Source of the DNA: Trichomonas vaginalis G3
Lineage: Eukaryota > Parabasalia > Trichomonadida > Trichomonadidae
Direction of reading: 5' to 3'
NCBI RefSeq assembly: GCF_026262505.1
Contig: NC_067207.1
Coordinates: 27,248,082-27,312,081, forward strand
DNA: 64,000 nt
Part shown: positions 44,748 through 53,624 of the stretch, piece after piece
Layout: each line of letters opens with the position of its first letter
Position numbering within the stretch: the stretch's first letter is position 1
Translations under genes and position numbers: made by a program
The notes under the pieces: generated by a model
Databases searched by the model: none
What the model was told of the DNA's origin: nothing
What the model saw: only the letters and a program-made list of their open reading frames with translations

Positions 44748-47327
44748 ATGAGTTCGAATTTAAATTTTCCACCGTTTTTTAAAAAGCAAAAAATGGTAAT
44801 AATTCAACTAAAGAATCATATGTTGGAACGAGTCCATGGTTTCAAAATGAATGAAAGTGTTATGTTAAATGTAAACAATGTTGAAATACAAATAAATAAA
44901 TACTTCGCTGTTGCATTTTCACAAATGATTTATAATACTTATGTATTAGATAATAACACACTAAAGATTGATATCGAAACGAAAGTAGAATCACAAGAAG
45001 CATATGAAGTTTTGAAAGAGATATTACAATATAATAAAACAGAATTTGAATGCAATGATACGATATCGAAAGATCTTTTCTACATCGGAAATAAACTCGG
45101 AATACAAGAACTGATTGATCCATATAAAACACAGGTTATTGACAAAATGGTTCTCGACAAAAATAACTGTATTCAATTACTCGATATTTATTTTGATATT
45201 TGTTCTGAGAGTAAAATATCAGAATGTGTTGATTTCATTTCTTCTCATTTCTACGAGATTGATCAAGATGATCTAAAATCAATTTCGAAGAAACTCGGAT
45301 TTGATATCATTCAAAGTATTTTTAATAATGATAAACTACTCATCAAAGATGAGGATTCTATAGCAAATTTCATATTCTCTCTCATGAACGAAAATGAAAT
45401 TTTCTCACCACTCGTTGAATGCATTCATTTCGAATTTTGCAGTGAACAAGTAATCAATAAAAATCTTGTCATTAGTGATGAAAACAACTATTTCAATATT
45501 ATCAAATCTCTTCATGATTCATTATTGAGATCAAGAAATAACAAACATAATCACAATCGTTATTTCATTCCAAGCGATAATCAAGATGTTTACAAATATC
45601 TTGATGAACTTTCAAGAAAAGGAGATCAAACTTTATTTGAAACAGCAATTGAAGAAATAATCAATAAAAATGATGATGAAATTCGTAATAATATCTTATT
45701 CGAATCATGCGAAAAAGGAAATCTTAAACTCGTTAAATCTCTAATTGAGCATGGCTGCGATAAAGAAGTTCAAAACGAAAATAATCAGACTCCACTTATT
45801 TATGCATCAAGATATGGTCATCTTGAAATTGTTCAATATCTTATCTCTAATGGAGCTGATAAAGATGCAAAGGATAATGATGGAAATACTCCACTCATTT
45901 ATGCATCATCTAATGGTGAACTTGAAATTGTTCAATATCTTATCTCTAATGGAGCTGATAAAGATGCAAAGAATAATGATGGATATACTCCACTCATTTA
46001 TGCATCAGGAACTGGTGAACTTGAAGTTGTTCAATATCTTATCTCTAATGGAGCTGATAAAGAAGCAAAGGATAATGATGGAAATACTCCACTCATTTAT
46101 GCATCAGGAACTGGTGAACTTGAAGTTGTTCAATATCTTGTCTCTAATGGAGCTGATAAAGAAGCAAAGGATGATGATGGATGTACTCCACTCATTTGGG
46201 CATCAAGAAAAGGTAAACTTGAAGTTGTTCAATATCTTATCTCTAATGGAGCTGATAAAGAAGCAAAGGATAATGATGGATATACTCCACTCATGGCTGC
46301 ATCAGAAAATGGTCATCTTGAAGTTGTTCAATATCTTATCTCTAATGGAGCTGATAAAGAAGCAAAGGATAATGATGGATATACTCCACTCATGGCTGCA
46401 TCAGAAAATGGTCATCTTGAAGTTGTTCAATATCTTATCTCTAATGGAGCTGATAAAGAAGCAAAGGATAATGATGGATATACTCCACTCATTTGGGCAG
46501 CAATTAATAGTCATCTTGAAGTTGTTCAATATCTTATCTCTAATGGAGCTGATAAAGAAGCAAAGGATAATGATGGATATACTCCACTCATGGCTGCATC
46601 AGAAAATGGTCATCTTGAAGTTGTTCAATATCTTATCTCTAATGGAGCTGATAAAGATGCAAAGAATAATGATGGATATACTCCACTCATTTATGCATCA
46701 GAAAATGGTCATCTTGAAGTTGTTCAATATCTTATCTCTAATGGAGCTGATAAAGAAGCAAAGGATAATGATGGATATACTCCACTCATTTGGGCAGCAA
46801 TTAATAGTCATCTTGAAATTGTTCAATATCTTATCTCTAATGGAGCTGATAAAGAAGCAAAGGATAATGATGGATATACTCCACTCATTTGGGCAGCAAT
46901 TAATGGTCATCTTGAAGTTGTTCAATATCTTATCTCTAATGGAGCTGATAAAGAAGCAAAGGATAATGATGGATATACTCCACTCATGGCTGCATCACAA
47001 AAAGGTCATCTTGAAGTTGTTCAATATCTTATCTCTAATGGAGCTGATAAAGAAGCAAAGGATAATGATGGAAATACTCCACTCATTTGGGCATCAAGAA
47101 AAGGTCATCTTGAAGTTGTTCAATATCTTATCTCTAATGGAGCTGATAAAGATGCAAAGAATAATTATGGAAATACTCCACTCATTTATGCATCAGAAAA
47201 TGGTCATCTTGAAATTGTTCAATATCTTATCTCTAATGGAGCTGATAAAGAAGCAAAGAATAATAATCGAATTACGGCAATGGATCTTGCATCAGATAAT
47301 GTAAAAAATTATCTAAAATCTTTATGA
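44748..47327 (+). CDS. BTB/BACK-like ankyrin-repeat protein, copy 2 (859 aa)
   Basis: The BTB/BACK-like N-terminal region differs from copy 1 by about two bases (one residue, KHDH to KHNH). It then has one divergent and ~15 canonical 33-residue repeats plus the same type of cap. The protein is exactly 165 residues (five repeats) shorter. The start and 5' leader are identical to copy 1, the 3' flank shorter. The long open +1 frame inside the repeats is a by-product. Confidence 0.9.
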   Translation: MSSNLNFPPFFKKQKMVIIQLKNHMLERVHGFKMNESVMLNVNNVEIQINKYFAVAFSQMIYNTYVLDNNTLKIDIETKVESQEAYEVLKEILQYNKTEFECNDTISKDLFYIGNKLGIQELIDPYKTQVIDKMVLDKNNCIQLLDIYFDICSESKISECVDFISSHFYEIDQDDLKSISKKLGFDIIQSIFNNDKLLIKDEDSIANFIFSLMNENEIFSPLVECIHFEFCSEQVINKNLVISDENNYFNIIKSLHDSLLRSRNNKHNHNRYFIPSDNQDVYKYLDELSRKGDQTLFETAIEEIINKNDDEIRNNILFESCEKGNLKLVKSLIEHGCDKEVQNENNQTPLIYASRYGHLEIVQYLISNGADKDAKDNDGNTPLIYASSNGELEIVQYLISNGADKDAKNNDGYTPLIYASGTGELEVVQYLISNGADKEAKDNDGNTPLIYASGTGELEVVQYLVSNGADKEAKDDDGCTPLIWASRKGKLEVVQYLISNGADKEAKDNDGYTPLMAASENGHLEVVQYLISNGADKEAKDNDGYTPLMAASENGHLEVVQYLISNGADKEAKDNDGYTPLIWAAINSHLEVVQYLISNGADKEAKDNDGYTPLMAASENGHLEVVQYLISNGADKDAKNNDGYTPLIYASENGHLEVVQYLISNGADKEAKDNDGYTPLIWAAINSHLEIVQYLISNGADKEAKDNDGYTPLIWAAINGHLEVVQYLISNGADKEAKDNDGYTPLMAASQKGHLEVVQYLISNGADKEAKDNDGNTPLIWASRKGHLEVVQYLISNGADKDAKNNYGNTPLIYASENGHLEIVQYLISNGADKEAKNNNRITAMDLASDNVKNYLKSL

Positions 47328-47484
47328 AAACTTTAGATTATATTAATTTAATTCTGGATAAACATTTTTTTTGTTCTTACAAGTGCAAAAAGGTTGAGTC
47401 TGTTAATTAATTTAAGTAATGTTTTATATGTTACAAGAAAAAAAATAATTTTATTAATAAATATCAAATAAAAAATAAAAAATT

Positions 47485-50400
47485 CTAATCATGGTGTTGA
47501 ACAGTTCTTGTTATTTGCGTTGTTCCATTGAATGATGTTCTAAATAGAACGTTAGCATATTTATAGAGGCCTTCCTTATGAGAAACAACGATGAATTGCG
47601 AAGCTTTGAATTGAGATTTCAAAAGTCTTCCGATATCCTGAGTTCTAGACAAATCCAAAGCGGCATCAACTTCATCCAAAATATAGATTGGAGCCGGGTT
47701 AAACTTAAGAAGCGCCAAGACTAAGCCAAGAGCAATCAGAGCTCTCTGGCCACCAGATAATTCTTGCAAACCTTTCTGTAAACCATTCAATCTTACGATG
47801 AAATCGAAACCACGAACTCCGTGGTCATTTTCATCTTCAAGAGTTGCTGTTGCACCGTAGAGCAGATGTGAAACAATATCAGAAAGATCTCCATTGACTT
47901 TCTTGAGTGCTGTTGTCAATGCTTCTTCTTTCTTTTGTTCCAACTCTTTGATGACATCCAAAATTTTGACTTTTTCTTCTTCAACAATTTGTTTCTTTTC
48001 TGTTAACTTGTTCAGTTCATGTTCAGCGCGTTCGTATTGGCTCATGACACGTTTGTTGACTCTTGTTTCGAGTTCTTTTTGTTCTTCAATCATTTTCTTC
48101 AATTTCGATTTCGCTTCCTTTTTCTCGTATAATTCGAAATCGAAATCGGTGTGGCTGACTCCAAAGAACCTCTTCTCTTGCTCTATCCATTTGTTGTCTT
48201 TAATAAGACTCTCAATTTTCTGTTTCAGTTCACTTTTGATTCTTGAATGAGATTCTATTTGACTTTCGAGTTTCTTTCTTTTCTGGGTTTCCTTTTGGAG
48301 TTTAACAGCTGTTGCGTCTTCAGATTTACGCAACTCATCAAGAGATTTGCTTGTTAATCTCATTGTTTCATCTAATTTCTTTAGTTCATTTTCATTGTCA
48401 CTTTTTTCTTGATTTGACTTTTCCAAAATTTTCTGGTTTTCATCTGCAGATTTTTCTTTTTGTTCTGCAGCGTGCTTGAAATCATCGAGTTGTTGCTCAC
48501 TCTGCTTTATCTGGTTATTCAGTTCTTGTACTAAAACAGTAACTCTTGCGATTTCGTTATCCGAAGAAAATCTGATTTTTGTTTTTTCTTCGTGTAACTT
48601 TCTCGCTTCAGAAAGTTGTTTCTCGAGGCTTGCAACACGCGATGTCTTTTCGCTCTGCCATGCTTCGAGCTCGCTAGAAAGTCTGTCAATCTCTTTTCTG
48701 ATGTCACCTTTTTGTGATCTCAATTTCACTTCATCTTCAGAATTTTGTTTCAATTCATTCTGAATTTCATCATATTGTCTTTGGTATTCAGCGCTTCTAG
48801 AGTTCGCTATTGCTGTATTAGCAATATTGAGTTCGTACTCCATGATGTCCTTTTGATGCATCAAGTCTCTGTACTTTCTAGAGTCGTTTTCCAATGTTCG
48901 CAATTCGTCATTTATTTGTCTTAATTTTTCTTTTATGTCCTTCTCTTCATTGACCTTTTGCGTGAACAAAGAAATCTTCTCGATAATGCCGGAGTTCTGC
49001 GGACGACTGCCACCTGTCAATGTACCAGCCGGATCAACAATATCGCCTTCTAAAGTGACACTTTTCATCATGATATTTTTGTCAAAAGTGACTTCTCTTG
49101 CTCCTTGTAAAGTGTCGACAACTAAAGTGTCTGAGAAGACGTATCTGATGGCCGGCTCGAAGAGTTTCTTGTACTCTACTTCATCGACTAATGGGTGAGC
49201 AGATGGATCAATTCTTTGGGCTTTTCGGACTTTTTCGGCATCGGGGTTTTTGTAACGGATTTCTCTTAATGGAATTGTTGTAGATCTCCTTTGCAAAACG
49301 CCTGGCTTGATGAGCTGTGTAGCTGTCTCTTTATTATCAGTAACAATGTAATAAAGACGGCCACCGGCGGCTTGTTCTGCAGCAAGAGAATATTTTCCAT
49401 CTTTCATCTTCATTAAACGAGCAACTACACCATAAATTCCTTCTTCATTCAAGTCATGAGGCTTATTAGCGAAATCGATATTGACGCCAATGATGTTTCT
49501 CTCAAGATTATCTAATTCATCGGAAAGTTGTTGCAATTTGTGGGACAATTGGTCTCTCTCCTGCAAAAGATTCCTCTCGCGGTTAGGATCGAAGTTTAGA
49601 TTTCTTAATTGCTCGTTGATATTTTCAAGATCAAAACTTACTTTGTCTCTCTTGTTCTCCAGCTCTACTTTTTCTCGCTCGGAAGACTTGAGCTGTGATT
49701 GCAAGCTCATTAACTGTCTCTCGAGATGCGGCTGTGAGTTGGAAATCCTCATTAAGTTTACATCAATATCTGCAAGCTTCTTCTTCTCATTTTCTATGAT
49801 GTCTGAGAGAGATTTATTATCATTTTCGTTGGCAATACCGATATTTACCTCTGTAATTCTCTTCTCGAGTTGCTGAACCTTTTCAAGAGCTTCTTGTTCT
49901 TCATTCTCAAGTTTTTGATGGTCTTCTGTTGTTTTTGTTGATTCTTCTTGTCTCTTAGTGAGTTCATCTTTCTGTTCCTTTAATTGGTCTGTTAATTTTT
50001 TGACTTTTGAGTTAATTCTCTTTAATTCTTCTAAATCATGAGTTTTCTTCATTGTTGCGCTATCTATCTTTTCTTGGATTTCTTCAGCACGCTTGTTAAG
50101 TTCGTTAATCTTCTTCTTTGTCTCGCCATCTCTTGAATTTTGTAAATCTTTGATTTTTTGACGGATTTCTGCAAGTTCAGCTGCTGACTGCTCTTCTGCA
50201 GCCTTTGCCTCATCAGCTTCTTGTCTTGCTTTTACGACAGCTGCATCGCCTTCGTTGATTGCTGTTTCGCAATCGGTGAATTTCTTAGCAATGAGCCATC
50301 TGCTAAGACGATCGATTTCGGTCTTAGATGTAGCCCATTTATTGTATTCATCTTTGTCTTTTCGGAGCTTTTCAAGGTTTGGTATTAATTCTGTTTCAAT

Positions 50401-50994
50401 AATTCTTGTAATTTCGTCTAATTGGTGTTGTTTCTTTTCTAATGTACGAACTGCGTCTTCCTTTTTCACCTGGAACATGCTGATACCTGCAGCTTCTTCG
50501 ATTAATTTGAGAATCTCCGGTGGCTTCATTTTAACAATCTTTTCAATACTGCCCTGCTGAATGAGGAAGTGTGGATTGTTAACGTTAAGTTGGACAGAGT
50601 GGAAAAGATTCTGAACACGAGTCTGATTTGCTGGATGATCATTAATGAAATACTTTGATGATGATCCAGCTGTAACCTGACGCATAACAGTAATTTTGTC
50701 GAACTCCTGATAGCCTACTGGGCTTGCAGACTTATCTTCATTATTGAAAATAATTTCGACTGAAGCTTTAGATATACCTGATTGTCCAGATTTGTATATA
50801 AGACCTTGAAGTCCTTCTGCTCTGAGATTTGAAATGTTGCTCATGCCGAGAACAAAACAAATAGCATCTAATACGTTGGATTTACCACTTCCATTCAAAC
50901 CAGTGATAGCATTGAAATATGGGTCAAAACCATCGACAACTGTGTGATCTCTGTAACTCTTGAAACCACTGAGGATGATGCGCTCAATGTACAT
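47485..50994 (-). CDS. SMC2: Condensin subunit SMC2
   Basis: 1169 residues. Walker A GLNGSGKSN (32-40), NVNNPHFLIQQGSIEKIVKMKPPEIL typical of the SMC2 head, long coiled coils around a hinge (~500-680, with YGVVARL and GDIVDPAGTLTGG), signature LSGGQRALIAL (~1079-1089) and Walker B PIYILDEVDAALD (~1103-1115). The N-terminal GFKSYRDHTVVDGFDPYFNAI and SMC2-specific motifs favour SMC2 over SMC1/3/4. It forms the condensin ATPase core with SMC4 and compacts chromosomes at mitosis. Intact single-exon host gene. Confidence 0.93.
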   Translation of the reverse strand: MYIERIILSGFKSYRDHTVVDGFDPYFNAITGLNGSGKSNVLDAICFVLGMSNISNLRAEGLQGLIYKSGQSGISKASVEIIFNNEDKSASPVGYQEFDKITVMRQVTAGSSSKYFINDHPANQTRVQNLFHSVQLNVNNPHFLIQQGSIEKIVKMKPPEILKLIEEAAGISMFQVKKEDAVRTLEKKQHQLDEITRIIETELIPNLEKLRKDKDEYNKWATSKTEIDRLSRWLIAKKFTDCETAINEGDAAVVKARQEADEAKAAEEQSAAELAEIRQKIKDLQNSRDGETKKKINELNKRAEEIQEKIDSATMKKTHDLEELKRINSKVKKLTDQLKEQKDELTKRQEESTKTTEDHQKLENEEQEALEKVQQLEKRITEVNIGIANENDNKSLSDIIENEKKKLADIDVNLMRISNSQPHLERQLMSLQSQLKSSEREKVELENKRDKVSFDLENINEQLRNLNFDPNRERNLLQERDQLSHKLQQLSDELDNLERNIIGVNIDFANKPHDLNEEGIYGVVARLMKMKDGKYSLAAEQAAGGRLYYIVTDNKETATQLIKPGVLQRRSTTIPLREIRYKNPDAEKVRKAQRIDPSAHPLVDEVEYKKLFEPAIRYVFSDTLVVDTLQGAREVTFDKNIMMKSVTLEGDIVDPAGTLTGGSRPQNSGIIEKISLFTQKVNEEKDIKEKLRQINDELRTLENDSRKYRDLMHQKDIMEYELNIANTAIANSRSAEYQRQYDEIQNELKQNSEDEVKLRSQKGDIRKEIDRLSSELEAWQSEKTSRVASLEKQLSEARKLHEEKTKIRFSSDNEIARVTVLVQELNNQIKQSEQQLDDFKHAAEQKEKSADENQKILEKSNQEKSDNENELKKLDETMRLTSKSLDELRKSEDATAVKLQKETQKRKKLESQIESHSRIKSELKQKIESLIKDNKWIEQEKRFFGVSHTDFDFELYEKKEAKSKLKKMIEEQKELETRVNKRVMSQYERAEHELNKLTEKKQIVEEEKVKILDVIKELEQKKEEALTTALKKVNGDLSDIVSHLLYGATATLEDENDHGVRGFDFIVRLNGLQKGLQELSGGQRALIALGLVLALLKFNPAPIYILDEVDAALDLSRTQDIGRLLKSQFKASQFIVVSHKEGLYKYANVLFRTSFNGTTQITRTVQHHD

Positions 50995-51614
50995 CCAAGA
51001 GATTTTAAACGGTCACTTTAATCAACTAAGGAAATTTTACAGACATAATTGCATATTTGATAACCCCAAATCAAATAAATACCATTTGCTTCATCATTGA
51101 ATAGAAAACATGTCGTAACAATTATTTTTCATACGAAATCATGCACCTCTATATCTCGCCGATATCACAAATAAACTATTATGCAAGTATATATTTTGGT
51201 ACTAGGCAGCTTATATAATAAAAGCATAATTATGATTGGATATTGATCTGAATATTAAATCTTCATATGATATTTTAAAATCTTGCATTAAAAGTTCGAT
51301 TTTACATTGATTTCTCTATTAAAAATCCTTTCTAGAAGATCATCTAATGAATCTCATTTTAATGTTAGCCATGTCAAGATCTTAATATAATAATATTGAT
51401 ATAATTTATATTTGTATTATATAGAAGAGGTATTCACATGTTTATTTTGATTTTTCAAAAATTGCTTCGATGAATACATAGAATTGAGCTCTAAAATTTT
51501 TTGATTTTTTAATGTCACCCAAAAATATATTTAATTAAATCAAAATATTGCTAGTTTGAAAATCATTCTAATGTCTTTATGTCAAAACCGTCTAGGTTCT
51601 AAAAACAGACTTTA
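50995..51614. other. Host intergenic DNA
   Basis: Divergent spacer between SMC2 and NDC1, AT-rich; no ORF, RNA or clear initiator recognised. Confidence 0.5.
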
Positions 51615-53093
51615 ATGGACTCCCTGCGCTTCATCTCTTCTGTTTGGAAGTGGAAGTACGCAGCCTCAATTACATGGAGTCTCATCCTCTATATACTTTT
51701 ATGGATATTTTTAGGTTTTGTCAAACTAATTTTCAGAGTTAAATCAAAATGGTATTTTGCAGCCATTGCGATGTTTACTTTGCCATTACAGATCATGTTA
51801 TACTTTAAATGTCTTACAATTGTTCCTCAAACACACACAGTTTTAACTATCCGCGAATTTTTAAGTCGTTGTTCATGGTTTTTCGCAAATATACTTTGGA
51901 CATCATTCTTCCTTTTACAATTCACAAAGATGCGTACTTCAATTACATTTTCGTTCTTAATTTCTTTCTTTATATCAAATATAAGTTCATTTTCAGTATA
52001 TATTCAGTCATTTGTACTGCAAAAACCATACAGAAAAGATAGATTGACCATACTACGCGATACTTATATATTCCCTCTCGTTCCTGTCCTTGTTTTATCA
52101 ATTATCAGCTTTGCTTTATTACCTATCAGCGGAGCAATTGCAGCAATTGCATTATTTATATTTACAGATATCGTACTACGCATTGTTGAGATCATTGCAG
52201 GCGAGCTTGTTAGTTTTGGCTCTACAAACTCAAATCGTTTGGCTGATGGTCTTGGTCAGAAGGGTCTTGTTAAATATTGGGCCTATTCTGACTTTTTGCT
52301 TGCTTCGATGGACCAATGTGACCAAAGAAGAGAATCAATTTTCCATTCAAGCGGAGAACTCTTTACAAGCATTCTTTCAGCCATCAAAACAGATTTCGAT
52401 AAATACTCAGACCAGATTTACAACCTATTTGACGACGTTGACCCATCTTATCACTCATATACAAGAATAAACGATGGAACTCTTTCTGTTTCAGAAAATA
52501 GGAAGATGATTAAGTCAGTACAGGCTAATTTGGACCAGGAGGCCAAAGATCGTGAACGTTTTGGCCCTCAACAGAGTTATCAAAATCGTATTCAAGAAAA
52601 TTCACCATTTAACAGACTTTTGAAGGCCCTCAAGATATACGAGACACATAGAAAGATCAGAACTACATATAATATGTACAAACGAAGAGTTCGAAGAATG
52701 ACAAGGCAAAATGCGGCCATTCAGAACTCTTATATCATTATTGAGGCTGCGCGTGCATTGCAGGCATTGATAGACGTCGCTCCGAAGGAAGACGAGTTCG
52801 GAATCATCCAATCAAAAATAGAATTAATTATCAAAGAGCTGACTGCCGTAATTCTCGTTGTTCCCAAGGGAGGATACATTGATTGGTCGATCCCTACCTT
52901 CGAACATGTCGTTCGTCGGTATTCTGACCAGCCAATTGCAAAATCTGCCACAGAGTTGACAGAACTCGTCAGAGAGAACGTAGAATATCTTCTTGACAGC
53001 TTTGTCATGAAGTACGGAAAGACTCTCGACTTTTCTCAGTTTCCTTCGGATATTAAAGACGAAATTAAGGCGATTATGGCAAAATATAACTAA
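51615..53093 (+). CDS. NDC1: Transmembrane nucleoporin NDC1-like protein
   Basis: 492 residues. The N-terminal half has about six hydrophobic segments (residues ~17-37, 53-70, 85-105, 110-130, 150-165, 168-195), starting with WKWKYAASITWSLILY as in NDC1 proteins. After the membrane part comes the conserved LVKYWAYSDFLLASMDQCDQRR block, equivalent to the start of the NDC1 cytoplasmic domain. The helical C-terminus fits too. NDC1 anchors the nuclear pore complex in the nuclear membrane. The call comes from layout and this block, not a search; intact host gene. Confidence 0.75.
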   Translation: MDSLRFISSVWKWKYAASITWSLILYILLWIFLGFVKLIFRVKSKWYFAAIAMFTLPLQIMLYFKCLTIVPQTHTVLTIREFLSRCSWFFANILWTSFFLLQFTKMRTSITFSFLISFFISNISSFSVYIQSFVLQKPYRKDRLTILRDTYIFPLVPVLVLSIISFALLPISGAIAAIALFIFTDIVLRIVEIIAGELVSFGSTNSNRLADGLGQKGLVKYWAYSDFLLASMDQCDQRRESIFHSSGELFTSILSAIKTDFDKYSDQIYNLFDDVDPSYHSYTRINDGTLSVSENRKMIKSVQANLDQEAKDRERFGPQQSYQNRIQENSPFNRLLKALKIYETHRKIRTTYNMYKRRVRRMTRQNAAIQNSYIIIEAARALQALIDVAPKEDEFGIIQSKIELIIKELTAVILVVPKGGYIDWSIPTFEHVVRRYSDQPIAKSATELTELVRENVEYLLDSFVMKYGKTLDFSQFPSDIKDEIKAIMAKYN

Positions 53094-53592
53094 TACAGTC
53101 AAATATAGAATATTTTATTATAAACAAATTATAATATTAAATAAAAACATAATTCATGTTCATAATAAAAAAAATCTTTTTTTTTAAATCCTTCTTTTAT
53201 ATATAGATCATTGCCTATTGAATGGAGCGATGAATTAATTAAACTTGTTCAAAATGAAGAGTATTGTTAAATCATTAGGTAAAATAAGTTTTTTCACATT
53301 CCTTAAGCGAGTTTCTATGGGGATCTTTCCGCACATAATCTGTTATTTGCATGCTATGCCTGTTATTCTCATAAAATATAAGGAAAATCGGATCATAGCG
53401 ATACTTTAAATCTGCTTTAATATTTTTAACGTGTAAATATCTCAATCCTCTCAATTTTTGAGAGCTAGGCGTAATTAATATGAAAAACATCTATCGATAC
53501 AAAATCGACGAAGTATTTGATAAATACTATTTTCGTTGTAAAGTAAATGGTATTTTAATATGATATAATGACTCTAATTAAATATAAATTTA
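53094..53592. other. Host intergenic DNA
   Basis: No supported gene; a short minus-strand frame at 53275-53490 has no coding signature. Confidence 0.5.
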
Positions 53593-53594
53593 GT

Positions 53595-53600
53595 TCACTT
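53595..53600 (+). promoter_or_regulatory. Candidate trichomonad Inr
   Basis: TCACTT matches the trichomonad initiator TCA(C/T)T(A/T) and lies 25-30 bp before the ATG at 53625, the usual distance for their very short 5' leaders. Not shown experimentally. Confidence 0.4.
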
Positions 53601-53624
53601 ATTTTTCTGACAAAAAAAAAATAA

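Noticed and set aside
45745-47304. 519 aa frame overlapping ankyrin gene 2
   Set aside because: Same shifted-frame repeat artefact; no start context of its own.
47894-50560. Plus-strand frames of 87-131 aa opposite SMC2
   Set aside because: Ser/Phe-rich shadows opposite coiled-coil coding sequence.
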